A stretch of 19,654 nt of DNA from Candidatus Hodarchaeota archaeon (GCA_016840025.1 JAEOTF010000454.1:1-19654), one strand, 5' to 3'; shown: positions 1 through 7,832, counted from the stretch's first letter. Notes: generated from the letters alone by a model not told the origin. Program-made: numbers and translations.

Positions 1-165
1 AATGATCGACCGCATCAAAGGACGGACAGGCGACACAGGAAGAAATAAGCTCGCCGTGCAGACAACAAATGACAGCTGGGCCGTGGGGTTGGAGAAAGCG
101 ACAGGCGGAACGGAGGGAGAGAAAGAGATGATTGTCCGATATCCGCGCGTCATAAAACGCGCATT
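1..165. other. GC-rich foldable segment, possibly the end of an RNA gene
   Basis: By hand count 68 of the first 120 bases are G or C, against clearly AT-rich DNA in the rest of the window. The segment can fold: CGGACA (23-28) pairs with TGTCCG (133-138), and directly inside it GGCGA (29-33) pairs with TCGCC (51-55). A 6-bp hairpin GCGCGT/ACGCGC (145-150 with 157-162) follows. I found no signature of 16S, 23S, RNase P or SRP RNA that I could trust, and the window edge cuts the segment. The open frame over it (2-328, plus) gives an unconvincing low-complexity protein. An unidentified structured RNA is the more likely reading, and the strand is unknown. Confidence 0.3.
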
Positions 166-412
166 TCTCGGGACATTTTGTTATTTCAATTTTAAGGACT
201 GCACAGGAACCTGTGCGGGACATATATTGACAATTTTGCTCTTTTGTAGTTTTTACCATTTTATTTGCTCTCGGGTTCGATTTTTGTATTTTTGCCGTTT
301 CCATCACTTCTTCTTCTTATTCACATGAATTGAGTTAATAAAGGTCTGAAATCGCACCAAATTTTGTTATAGAATGCTTCATTTCATATGAATTAATGGA
401 AATTTAGTGGTT
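166..412. other. Intergenic region with a strong palindrome
   Basis: No gene is visible here. A near-perfect palindrome GCACAGG-AA-CCTGTGC lies at 201-216. A GGGACAT motif occurs shortly after the hairpin at 145-162 (at about 169-175) and again right after this palindrome (at about 217-223). T-rich DNA follows. It could be the 3' processing or termination region of the GC-rich segment, or spacer downstream of the minus-strand radical SAM gene. Confidence 0.35.
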
Positions 413-1483
413 TTATAGTGGTATTCGAGAGACAATTGATCTATCCCAAGTTGGATACTGTTCAATTATAGCAATTTGATAGCCTTCTCTTTCGAGTTCT
501 GATTTCAAGGCTTCCATAATGTCCCATCTTGTTTCTAACCGCTTTTTTTCTTTATTAAATTCAAAAAGTTCAGGGGGAACCCCCCACTCATTTTCTAATC
601 GATATGACAAAGATTCTAATTGATGTTCATCTCCTTCAACTACCCCTGTAAGGATTAAGCCATCTTCTGTAATCTCATGAAATGGTCTTGCAGTTTTCCT
701 TGCTGTACGAATTAATCGTTGTCTGAATTGAACTCCATCTTTTACATTCGCAGAGCAAAAATGCACATTAATGCCCAGATTCTCCGAGATCCACCCAACT
801 AGCTCTCTACCAATCTTTGCACTGTCGAGAACGGTAAAACTAAAGTTCGATAAAGGACGATATCCCGTTTTTTTCATCTCTCTCGTATTACTCTCAGAAA
901 ACTCCAGTTCATTTAAAATAAGGAAATCGAGCTCATAATTACCACAAAATTCTGCTGTATTTTGTAAAAATGCCTTATTATCAGGAAAAACAGGGATTTC
1001 TACCCCAACTTGCCAAGAATATTCTCTTGCTTTTAATATTGCTGGTTTTATAGTTTCATTCATAAGATGGAACCGAATTTCATCAAGACCTGCTTCAACA
1101 AGCTTATTTAAGTCCTTATCTACTATTTTGGATTTAGCGGTATAGAGATGTACGTGAAACTCTTTATTAAATCGACTTTTTAATGCCCTTATGAAATTAA
1201 TCGTCCTATCTATTCTCTCTAGGGGATCTCCACCTGTCATGCTAGCCCCTAATGCATCCATGGTTTTTACTTCTTCAAATATAGCTTCAATTTTCTTTAT
1301 AGGCCTCTCATTCACAAAACCGACATCTTTATTCTTTTTTGCATTGGATATTGGACAAAAAAAACATCTATGGCTACAAATACCCGTTACAAAAACCACC
1401 GTTTTTGAACCGCTTAAGCATAACCTACAGCCCTCTGGAAGGGCCCCGTGGAGATAATTCTCCTCAAAGATTGTTGTCGCCAG
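413..1483 (-). CDS. Radical SAM protein, COG2108-like (pyruvate formate-lyase activase related)
   Basis: This is a radical SAM enzyme of the uncharacterised archaeal group related to pyruvate formate-lyase activating enzyme; its substrate is unknown. The [4Fe-4S]/SAM cluster motif reads CSHRCFFC (CX3CX2C). A GGDPL segment follows as the SAM-binding glycine motif, and the C-terminus EQYPTWDRSIVSRIPL is typical of the family. The first conventional start is a GTG at 1399, giving 328 residues. The frame stays open upstream and encodes PEGCRLCLSGSKTVVFVTG, a CxxC-containing N-terminus expected for this family, so 1399 is probably internal. Between the upstream in-frame stop and 1399 there is no ATG, GTG or TTG. 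The best candidate is a CTG at 1481-1483 preceded by GGAGT (1488-1492), giving 356 residues and overlapping the end of the upstream gene. The product class is secure; the start is not. Confidence 0.8.
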   Translation of the reverse strand: MATTIFEENYLHGALPEGCRLCLSGSKTVVFVTGICSHRCFFCPISNAKKNKDVGFVNERPIKKIEAIFEEVKTMDALGASMTGGDPLERIDRTINFIRALKSRFNKEFHVHLYTAKSKIVDKDLNKLVEAGLDEIRFHLMNETIKPAILKAREYSWQVGVEIPVFPDNKAFLQNTAEFCGNYELDFLILNELEFSESNTREMKKTGYRPLSNFSFTVLDSAKIGRELVGWISENLGINVHFCSANVKDGVQFRQRLIRTARKTARPFHEITEDGLILTGVVEGDEHQLESLSYRLENEWGVPPELFEFNKEKKRLETRWDIMEALKSELEREGYQIAIIEQYPTWDRSIVSRIPL

Positions 1484-2207
1484 TTTTACTCCTCAATAAT
1501 TTTTTTTCTTCCATTTGCTGGATTAAATTCTGTATTTTGGTCGCATTCTTCGAATGAAGTTGAGCATGGTCACGATTGTGATAGATATCAAGTGCACGAC
1601 GGGTGAGAAGAGTATATTTACGATATTGTGCCTTCAGGGCAGCCATTGAATTTCCCACAGTTTTGTATGCTCTAGCCATCAACTCTGCATGTTGTATAGC
1701 GGGGTCTAGGATATTCAAAAGTTCTGCCTGGTTCGCATAAGCAAGATGCATTCGTGCCCTTGCCATTACTGCCATTCTCTTCTTTTTTAAATTTTTAAAT
1801 AATTCAGAGGACTCTCTATACACCTCTGACGCTTCTTTCCAGCTTTCTGTTGTATTTTTTACGGTTCCCTGAAGGAATTTGAGCCAAGCATCTATATAAT
1901 TCTTTTGTATTTCTGATTCCGCAAAATTTCGCAGCTTTTCGAAGAGCTTAACCTCTTCCTGTATTTTTAATATCCCTTTTTCTTGATGAGGACTACTAAC
2001 TTCATCGATTGCTGATCTAAGTATTATAGAGCATATTATATATTTTTCTTGAGCTTTAGTTATGTTTTTTGAACTCTCTCTCTCAAATTTGTCCAATAAC
2101 TCCATCATAAGACTAACTTGAGATTTTTTATCGCCTTTAGTAAAAAACAATTCTTCTAACACATCTAATGTGATGAGAAATGGATCGACCATGACTTTCC
2201 GCTTCAT
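1464..2207 (-). CDS. Helical protein of unknown function, possibly TPR-like
   Basis: A 247-residue, charged, almost wholly alpha-helical protein. Spaced runs of Ala, Tyr and Leu (for example around residues 120-215: WKEASEVYRESSELF, ARMHLAYANQAELL, AIQHAELMARAYKTVG) suggest stacked helical hairpins of the TPR kind, but I cannot assign a family. It has no signal peptide, membrane segment or catalytic motif. A second ATG five codons downstream (MVDPF) is an alternative start. The gene ends inside the start region of the radical SAM gene, so the two are probably co-transcribed and perhaps translationally coupled. Confidence 0.6.
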   Translation of the reverse strand: MKRKVMVDPFLITLDVLEELFFTKGDKKSQVSLMMELLDKFERESSKNITKAQEKYIICSIILRSAIDEVSSPHQEKGILKIQEEVKLFEKLRNFAESEIQKNYIDAWLKFLQGTVKNTTESWKEASEVYRESSELFKNLKKKRMAVMARARMHLAYANQAELLNILDPAIQHAELMARAYKTVGNSMAALKAQYRKYTLLTRRALDIYHNRDHAQLHSKNATKIQNLIQQMEEKKLLRSKTGDNNL

Positions 2208-2276
2208 GAGATATTATTACGGTGAGTGCAAGTTATTTCCTATTTTTGTAGATCTTTATTTCCACTTAATTTTTAA

Positions 2277-3479
2277 TTATGAGGTGAAAGCCTCAATAAT
2301 CCCCCCCAATGTCTCAACTAATAGATCGATGTCTTCTTTAGTATTGTAGTAATGTGTCGATATTTGGACCACTCCCCCTTTTTTATAGACTCCTAGTTCT
2401 CTCATGAGCATATGTGCACATAACATTCCCGATCTAACTGCGATAGACCCGATTTCATCCATAAACATAGCAACATCATGGCAATCTACGTTTTCCACGT
2501 TGAATCCAACAAGCGATGCTCTCTCTGAAGCTTTTTTGGAGCCAATTAGATCCACATTTTCGAGCATTTCTAAACTATCGATAAGTCTCTGTATCAATCT
2601 TGTTTCATGGTGGCGTATTTGTGTAAGCCCTATCCCCTCAACTATCTGCATTCCCTGAGTCATTATAGTTTGTGCGATCACGTTTGGTGTTCCAGGCTCA
2701 TATCGGTAAGGTGAACGTTCTAAAGAATAGTCACGGGGATTAACATCCTTTACAGAACCTGCTCCAGCGATCAGAGTGTTATTTTGGTCTATTCGATCTG
2801 AGAGACCCAGGAATCCTGAACCTTGGGGTCCAAATAAGCCAATTGAGCCATTACAGACAATTAAATCAATTTCAAGGTCTTTAACATTAATAGGGATGTG
2901 GCCAATCGTTCTACTTGCATCAATCGCTAAAAAAGCTCCGAACTCGTGTACTATTTTACTTACCTCTTTCAAGTCCAGCAGTGTACCTGCTGCTAAAGAG
3001 GTGTGTCCAAGAGCCACCAATTTTATTTTTTCATTTAAAGCCGTATTTAATGAGTCTAAACTGATTTTTCCCCCAGGAGCGTCTAATAGTTTAAGTGTAG
3101 ATCCTTGATTTCTACATTTCTGCATGATCGGTAGGATAAAAGAGTGATGTTCTGCTTTTGAAGAAATGATTTGATCTTTGAATCCAAGATTAATTGAAGA
3201 AAGACCTATGGCTGTCCCAAGTGCGGTATTGGAACAAAAAATAATTCGCTCTTTATCTGCTCCTATAAAATCAGCTATTTTCTTCCTACATCCTTCATAA
3301 GTCGAATGAGCTGCAACTGAGATCCTGTGAAGTCCACGTTGTGGAATCCCTGCCATCTCTCTATATTGACTTCCCATCCGCTCTAATAAACTCTGCGGTA
3401 CGAGTGTTACAGTGGCAGAGTCAAGATAAACAATTTCTTCCAAGAGGGGAAAGTCTTTTCTAAACTCTTTGGGTTGCAT
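2277..3479 (-). CDS. Class V aminotransferase fold, SufS/CsdA-like, lacking the PLP lysine
   Basis: A 400-residue full-length relative of the SufS/CsdA cysteine desulfurases. Landmarks in order are AEHHSF (His111-112, SufS EHHSN region), LVALGHTSLAAGT (159-165 region), IDASR (Asp187, the PLP pyridine-nitrogen Asp), YRYEPGTPNV (259-266) and VRSGMLCAH with the loop cysteine Cys354. The segment that should read SGHKLYGP, with the Schiff-base lysine, instead reads NGSIGLFGP (210-218): the His-Lys pair is Ser-Ile and one Gly is inserted. The Gln of the usual DGAQ/DAAQ motif is Arg190. A normal desulfurase reaction is therefore doubtful. It may be a non-catalytic scaffold or sulfur carrier, or have altered chemistry. 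AAGGA lies just upstream of the ATG. It sits alone between eL22 and the helical gene, all on the minus strand. Confidence 0.75.
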   Translation of the reverse strand: MQPKEFRKDFPLLEEIVYLDSATVTLVPQSLLERMGSQYREMAGIPQRGLHRISVAAHSTYEGCRKKIADFIGADKERIIFCSNTALGTAIGLSSINLGFKDQIISSKAEHHSFILPIMQKCRNQGSTLKLLDAPGGKISLDSLNTALNEKIKLVALGHTSLAAGTLLDLKEVSKIVHEFGAFLAIDASRTIGHIPINVKDLEIDLIVCNGSIGLFGPQGSGFLGLSDRIDQNNTLIAGAGSVKDVNPRDYSLERSPYRYEPGTPNVIAQTIMTQGMQIVEGIGLTQIRHHETRLIQRLIDSLEMLENVDLIGSKKASERASLVGFNVENVDCHDVAMFMDEIGSIAVRSGMLCAHMLMRELGVYKKGGVVQISTHYYNTKEDIDLLVETLGGIIEAFTS

Positions 3480-3592
3480 CTTCTTTTTCCTTGAACAGTG
3501 GATCTACCCTAACTGCGATATTTGTCAACGGGATCCACAAGTTTAGAATGTAGAGATATTGAATATACTATAAAGAATATAATAAGAATAAA

Positions 3593-3877
3593 TCATTCAA
3601 CTTCGAATTCTCTGTGAATTATGCTGTAAGTTGATGGTCCATCTGCTATAACCCGATTTATACCACCAATATTCGCTCTACCGATGTACTTTCTGACAAG
3701 TTTCTTGATATAACGCTTACTTACTAATTCATCATCTGTATGAATAAGGATTGAATTGCCTTCTCTAACAACTTTTGTCTTTTCGGGGATTTTTTCTTTA
3801 ATAAAGTCTACCAGTTCATTAACGACCTCTTGTTCTGAAATTTCTGAAATTATAACTTCAAAGGTGGTTTTACTCAT
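3593..3877 (-). CDS. rpl22e: Ribosomal protein eL22 (L22e)
   Basis: A 94-residue protein matching the eukaryotic large-subunit protein eL22. The core SKRYIKKLVRKYIGRANI followed by NRVIADGPSTYSIIHREF aligns with the human pattern SKRYLKYLTKKYLKK...LRVVANSKESYELRYFQ. The N-terminal half keeps the beta strand/helix pattern (FEVIISEI, LVDFIKEKI) and the SILIHTDDE strand corresponding to the eukaryotic ITVTSE. It lacks the long acidic tail of animal and fungal proteins. eL22 is absent from most archaea but has been reported in Asgard lineages, so this gene is the strongest single taxonomic marker here. There is no Shine-Dalgarno sequence at the ATG; translation may be leaderless or from a short leader. 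Confidence 0.85.
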   Translation of the reverse strand: MSKTTFEVIISEISEQEVVNELVDFIKEKIPEKTKVVREGNSILIHTDDELVSKRYIKKLVRKYIGRANIGGINRVIADGPSTYSIIHREFEVE

Positions 3878-4378
3878 ACGTATACCGACCAGATGCTTTT
3901 TTAATCATTTCACAGACCAGAAATATCTGTCTTGAAAAATCTTCGTCATAACAGAATACTGCAAAGAATGTAGTTTTTTTTTTTCATGTATTAATCTAAA
4001 CCTCCCATTTCTTTAAAAGGGGATAGTATCCCTATTTATAGGAGGAAATTTTCTTAAAAGCATTAATTTGAATATTTGGAAATAAATAGGATCTCCTTTA
4101 TTTATAGAGAGGGTATCTCGTTTCATGACCATTAGTAAAAACGAGTACCCCATAGGGAAACGATCTTTTTTAAATTCAAATAAAGCTTGATTGATGTTGG
4201 TTGATAACAAAAGAGAGCGTGATGACAGGTTCATTCTGTTTTCGCTAGAACACTCTTCTACCTTTAGAGAAGAATTAACCACATAAAGTTGACTTATTTC
4301 CTTGGAGGAGTGCAGAAACCATAGTGAAAAGCTTATTAATTCAGGTTAAAGCCGCTCTAAAATCGAGAGTAATTCCCA
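3878..4378. other. Intergenic region between divergent genes
   Basis: About 500 bases between the minus-strand eL22 gene and the plus-strand zinc-finger gene. It must hold both promoters. An A-rich ATTAAAAAAG lies about 30 bases upstream of the eL22 ATG on the minus strand, and GCTTATTAATT near 4329-4339 could be a TATA element for the plus-strand pair. A weak open frame on the minus strand (4013-4282, GTG start, no ribosome-binding site, no recognisable domain) is not supported as a gene. A run of nine T lies near 3976-3984. Confidence 0.4.
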
Positions 4379-4561
4379 ATGAGCAGTGATATCACGATTA
4401 GTAAGTGTAGTAGTTGTCAACATCCCATTCGGCCAGAAGATAAAGGAACAACAAAGCTTAATTGTCCAGAATGCGGCGTAATACAAATTATTCGTTGTTC
4501 TCAGTGCCGAGCTTTTGGGAACACCTATATTTGCCATGCATGTGGATTTCAAGGTCCATAA
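4379..4561 (+). CDS. HVO_2753-type small zinc-finger protein
   Basis: A 60-residue protein with four CxxC knuckles (CSSC, CPEC, CSQC, CHAC), enough to bind two zinc ions in two treble-clef/zinc-ribbon units. Between knuckles 2 and 3 runs the family-like CGVIQIIRCSQCRAFGNTYICHACGF. Proteins of this family lie directly upstream of the aEF-1beta gene in many archaea, and the same arrangement holds here with a 24-base gap, which supports both the call and a shared transcript. Its molecular role is not known; a link to translation is inferred from the neighbour. Expected to be cytoplasmic, since there is no signal or membrane segment. Confidence 0.8.
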   Translation: MSSDITISKCSSCQHPIRPEDKGTTKLNCPECGVIQIIRCSQCRAFGNTYICHACGFQGP

Positions 4562-4585
4562 ATTTATTAATAAAGGTGATAATAA

Positions 4586-4870
4586 ATGGGTGATGTCCTA
4601 ACTGTACTGAAAGTTGTTCCATCAGGCACAGAGGTCGATCGAAGCGATTTGATCAAAAAAATCAAGACTGAACTTAGTCTAAAAAATGATATCGAGATTC
4701 TAAAAACGGAAGAACAACCACTCGTATTTGGGCTTTATGCTCTTATGCTAACTTTTGTCGTTCCTGATACTGATAAAGGAGTAAACGATCTCAACAGTTT
4801 TCAGGAAGACCTTGAGAGTTTGGAAGAAATTGACAGTGTTTCAATTGAGATTCAAGCCCTTAATCCTTAA
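4586..4870 (+). CDS. ef1b: Translation elongation factor aEF-1beta
   Basis: A 94-residue guanine-nucleotide exchange factor that reloads aEF-1alpha with GTP during elongation. It is full length for the archaeal family (about 90 residues) and shows the usual pattern: an N-terminal strand VLTVLKVVPSGTEVD, a helix DLIKKIKTEL, the central EEQPLVFGLYALMLTFVVPD, and a C-terminal acidic helix followed by DSVSIEIQALNP. A GGTGAT ribosome-binding site lies just upstream of the ATG. It follows the zinc-finger gene, with which it forms a conserved archaeal pair, and a T8 run lies about 50 bases downstream. Confidence 0.9.
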   Translation: MGDVLTVLKVVPSGTEVDRSDLIKKIKTELSLKNDIEILKTEEQPLVFGLYALMLTFVVPDTDKGVNDLNSFQEDLESLEEIDSVSIEIQALNP

Positions 4871-4921
4871 TTATCTTATATTGTGAAAAAATTCATAGAT
4901 TATTTATTTAGGGGGTTATTG

Positions 4922-4929
4922 TTTTTTTT
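4922..4929 (+). terminator. U-tract terminator after aEF-1beta
   Basis: A run of eight T at 4922-4929, about 50 bases past the aEF-1beta stop and ahead of the promoter region of the next gene. Archaeal RNA polymerase stops at such U-tracts without needing a hairpin, and none is obvious here. Confidence 0.5.
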
Positions 4930-5061
4930 CAGCCAAAAACTAAAGAAATCGTTTAATTCCAGTGATTGCTAACGAAAGAGCCATGAAAATTTACGACAAA
5001 ATTCAAACTTACCTGAATCAACCTTGTTTTTACATTTCTATTTTTAAAAAAGTACTGACCT

Positions 5062-5175
5062 TTATAATTTATCCCTAATCAAAAAACAACGTTCTTAGCA
5101 CCTAAATTCCTTTGGTTTTGGTGCTTAAAAATAATAGGAAACACATCATTCTGATCCTGAAGGATTAGGATCAGA
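5062..5175 (+). promoter_or_regulatory. Promoter and two-hairpin leader of the GTPase fusion gene
   Basis: A TATA-like TTTATAATT starts near 5061, which would place the transcript start near 5088-5092. The leader then contains two strong dyads. Dyad 1 pairs AGCACCTAAA (5097-5106) with TTTTGGTGCT (5116-5125): nine of ten positions pair, with a 9-base loop. Dyad 2 is a perfect 9-bp pair TCTGATCCT (5150-5158) and AGGATCAGA (5167-5175) with an 8-base loop, ending five bases before the GTG start. This could be a leader controlling translation or, for dyad 2, a DNA operator. The rest of 4871-5180 shows only AT-rich spacer and the T8 run. Confidence 0.45.
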
Positions 5176-5180
5176 AGAGT

Positions 5181-6746
5181 GTGTATAATTTGTTACAACG
5201 GATGCGGATTCAAAACAGCATGTTATCTACAGGAAAATCCACACAAGCAGAAGAAGTGCTTGGAGTGATTCTTACTGAGTTTACTGAACTTGGACCTGTT
5301 CCAATTGCGTCTTATTCTCCTAAAGATTTCCTAACAGAACCTGATCTTGCTATTATTGCAACTAAGGCGATGACGCTGATGGGTATGGGAACGACACTAG
5401 ATAGAAAACCATATGAGGAAATGAGATTATATGGTCCCATCCCCTCAGCAATTCCAGGCATCCTTATGTTTACTTCCATGTTCTCTCTTCCATTCACTGA
5501 ATCTGAATTAAAAGAAATTCAGGATCCAAGAATTGCACTCTCGGGCGCAACACTAACACTTGTTCTCCTTATCTCTGAGAGTTCGAGAGATCAAGGCCGT
5601 TTAGTTACCGCGGCATTGGAGTCAGTTTTACGGAATTACTTAATTAATTATGAACACACAGCGCAGCTTCGAAAAGGGTTGGAGGACAGCATACTTGAAA
5701 AAATGTTTGATGAATCCGCACAGTTATTTAGATCCGTTACATCGGATGCTCCTCGGTGGAGAATTAAAAAACAAGACAACAAAGCCCTTATATCGATTTT
5801 CACAGAGGATGAGATGCTGTATACGGATTTGGATGATTCAAAAATACTTGATGAGATTCATTCTAAGTTAACCGCGGGTATAACTTCGTTTAGTGTACCC
5901 GTACCTGAGTTTAAACTGTATGAGTCCTACGCTGAAGGGGTTATCCTAATGTATGGACTTATTCGTCATAAAGAATATTCTTATATGCTTGCTGTGTGTT
6001 GGCATGAGGACATCCCTGAGAACGAAATTCTTTTCCAAAAAGGATTGATTGAAGAGACAATAAGAGAAACAAAGGATTTCGGGGTTGAAAATATCACCCA
6101 AAGAATCTCTCATGCAATAAATAAAAAGCCTAAGAATCAAAAACTGGATCAAGATAACCGTTCAAGCTTCCTTTCACGATTATTCCGTTCCATATTTGGA
6201 TCAGCGAAAAAGAACATACTTGTTCTTGGAGCTTCAGGTGTAGGTAAAACAACAATGGTTCAATCTATGAAAACAATGCTTAATGAGGGGCGATCTCTAT
6301 CAGAAGCGGAAGCGGAAGCAATCCAGAAAACTTTTGGGGTTGAATACGACAAATTTTCTTTTAAAGGTTCAATGATTGAAGCAAGAGATATTGCCGGTGA
6401 TAAATCCCTTTATGAGAAACTTTACCTTGAGGTATTAAGTGTACGAGATCCAGACGGTGTCGTGTATGTCGTTGATCCGATCTTAGATTTGAACATTCAG
6501 AAAGCAAATTTGGAGTTTACTCTTCGTTATCTCCCAAATGGTGTTCCTGTAGTTGTATGCATGAATAAAACCGATATGATGTCAATAGCTAATGCTTCTC
6601 TATTTAACCCTCTAAGGGTAGCTGAGATCTTCGATTTCCCTCGGCTCGCAGGAAAAGACTCACAATACCAAATATTCCAAACATCTGCAATCACAGGCAA
6701 AGGAGTCATTGACGCTCTTGATTGGATCGTGATACGGGCTTCCTAA
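5181..6746 (+). CDS. Ras/Arf-like small GTPase fused to a large N-terminal region
   Basis: A 521-residue protein ending in a small GTPase domain (about 343-520). Visible motifs are G1 GASGVGKT (350-357), G3 DIAGD (403-407), G4 NKTD (462-465) and G5 TSAITGKG (501-508). Asp407 stands where Ras/Arf proteins have the catalytic Gln, so intrinsic hydrolysis may be low. The first 320 residues are not a GTPase: two alpha/beta stretches (about 25-160 and 175-310) separated by a charged linker recall longin/roadblock-like modules fused to Asgard GTPases, but I cannot prove the fold. There are no membrane segments. It is likely a membrane-peripheral or cytosolic switch. The start may be the GTG at 5181 or an ATG at 5202 or 5220; the downstream ATGs would put dyad 2 farther from the start. 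Transcribed alone. Confidence 0.75.
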   Translation: MYNLLQRMRIQNSMLSTGKSTQAEEVLGVILTEFTELGPVPIASYSPKDFLTEPDLAIIATKAMTLMGMGTTLDRKPYEEMRLYGPIPSAIPGILMFTSMFSLPFTESELKEIQDPRIALSGATLTLVLLISESSRDQGRLVTAALESVLRNYLINYEHTAQLRKGLEDSILEKMFDESAQLFRSVTSDAPRWRIKKQDNKALISIFTEDEMLYTDLDDSKILDEIHSKLTAGITSFSVPVPEFKLYESYAEGVILMYGLIRHKEYSYMLAVCWHEDIPENEILFQKGLIEETIRETKDFGVENITQRISHAINKKPKNQKLDQDNRSSFLSRLFRSIFGSAKKNILVLGASGVGKTTMVQSMKTMLNEGRSLSEAEAEAIQKTFGVEYDKFSFKGSMIEARDIAGDKSLYEKLYLEVLSVRDPDGVVYVVDPILDLNIQKANLEFTLRYLPNGVPVVVCMNKTDMMSIANASLFNPLRVAEIFDFPRLAGKDSQYQIFQTSAITGKGVIDALDWIVIRAS

Positions 6747-6772
6747 GCCTCATTCATGGTTACATACATATT

Positions 6773-7756
6773 TTATTTCTTTTTTTTTCTTAGGACTTTG
6801 AAGAATTCTTCTTGTTCATTGATTTGTTCAAGACGGCTTAATCGAAGAGTGGGCAATGGGAGTGTTAATTTTTTGTTTGATGATTTATGTTGAACAATGA
6901 AGAAAGCTTGTTTACGAGTGATTCGTGCAATAGTGACAGCATTATTCATCCGGCGAACAGTCACGGCAGAAACAGCAGGAGCGACACCAGTAATGATAGT
7001 TGGCGTGGGATCGGATGAGCTATCAGAATGAGAACGAGTTTGACAAATACCATCTACAGGAGCAGAATCAAACCAAAGAACTTCAACATCAAGATCAACG
7101 AGGAGCTCATGAACACTTTGCTGCAGCGGAGACTTGGGCGCCAATCTCTCCTTTGGGAGAGGCTGCTCTCTTTTTTTAAAAATTTCAATAGGTTGTATTA
7201 TTTCCTCACCTAATAGATTGGTTAAGCGTTCAGCATTTTCAGCTGTTGGAATAGTATCCCCACTTTCATAAGAACGAATTGTCTTTACAGAAAGATTGAG
7301 GGTTCGAGCAACGTCTTTTAGGCTCAGAGATTTCTTAATTCGGAGTTCGCGAAGTTTTTTGGGAGAGATATTGATGTACTGTCCTCCTCGTTTCGCTCTT
7401 GTAACAGGTATTTGTTCCTCGAGTAAAAGAAATTTTAAAGTCTGTAGATTTAACGCTGGTACACCATGCCTTTTATAAATAACATTATCACAAATTTTAG
7501 CGTTATTTGAACGAGCTCCAAGAACAATGGGAGTAGCATCAAGCATTTCCGAAATTAGGAGAAGTTCAACTGCGTGTTGACCTGTCACGCTTTCTAAGTT
7601 TAGAATTACTTTTACAATGAAAATATGCTTTCTTCTAACTACACTTCTTGCTACAAAGTCAAAACTTGCAGATCTATAGGGGTGTTCATTAAAAACGTAA
7701 CCGCCTTCTATGAATACATTCCGAGCCTGATATAGTAGCTCAGTTCTTTCTAACAT
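6773..7756 (-). CDS. Archaeal XRE-type transcriptional regulator (COG1395-like)
   Basis: A 327-residue predicted DNA-binding protein. The N-terminal ~115 residues form an alpha/beta domain (AVELLLISEMLDATPIVLG) as in archaeal COG1395 regulators, which often link a restriction-endonuclease-like fold to an HTH. After the family-typical RGGQYINISPKKLRELR a Cro/XRE helix-turn-helix runs from about 132 to 188: LSLKDVARTLNLSVKTIRSYESG, with the YESG motif after the recognition helix. The ~135-residue C-terminal part (PAVSAVTVRRMNNAVTIARITRKQAFFIV) is unassigned. Targets are unknown. It converges on the GTPase gene, and its promoter region carries an inverted repeat that may be its own operator. Confidence 0.75.
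   Translation of the reverse strand: MLERTELLYQARNVFIEGGYVFNEHPYRSASFDFVARSVVRRKHIFIVKVILNLESVTGQHAVELLLISEMLDATPIVLGARSNNAKICDNVIYKRHGVPALNLQTLKFLLLEEQIPVTRAKRGGQYINISPKKLRELRIKKSLSLKDVARTLNLSVKTIRSYESGDTIPTAENAERLTNLLGEEIIQPIEIFKKREQPLPKERLAPKSPLQQSVHELLVDLDVEVLWFDSAPVDGICQTRSHSDSSSDPTPTIITGVAPAVSAVTVRRMNNAVTIARITRKQAFFIVQHKSSNKKLTLPLPTLRLSRLEQINEQEEFFKVLRKKKK
6780..6788 (+). terminator. T9 terminator shared by convergent genes
   Basis: Nine T at 6780-6788, about 34 bases past the GTPase stop, form a good archaeal U-tract. The same bases read on the minus strand encode the Lys-rich end (KKKK) of the HTH regulator, so the terminator is embedded in the neighbouring gene's last codons. Confidence 0.5.
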
Positions 7757-7832
7757 TATTCCACACTCAAACTCAATCTAAGGGGTTGGATGATTTTATG
7801 ATAGATTTATTGGGTTACTTCTCTGGTTTTTA

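Noticed and set aside
2..328. Possible 108-residue plus-strand protein at the left edge
   Set aside because: The first half lies on a foldable GC-rich segment and the second half is low-complexity Phe/Cys-rich translation of T-rich DNA.
4013..4282. Possible 89-residue minus-strand protein
   Set aside because: GTG start without a ribosome-binding site, no recognisable domain, and an odd composition within a divergent promoter region.
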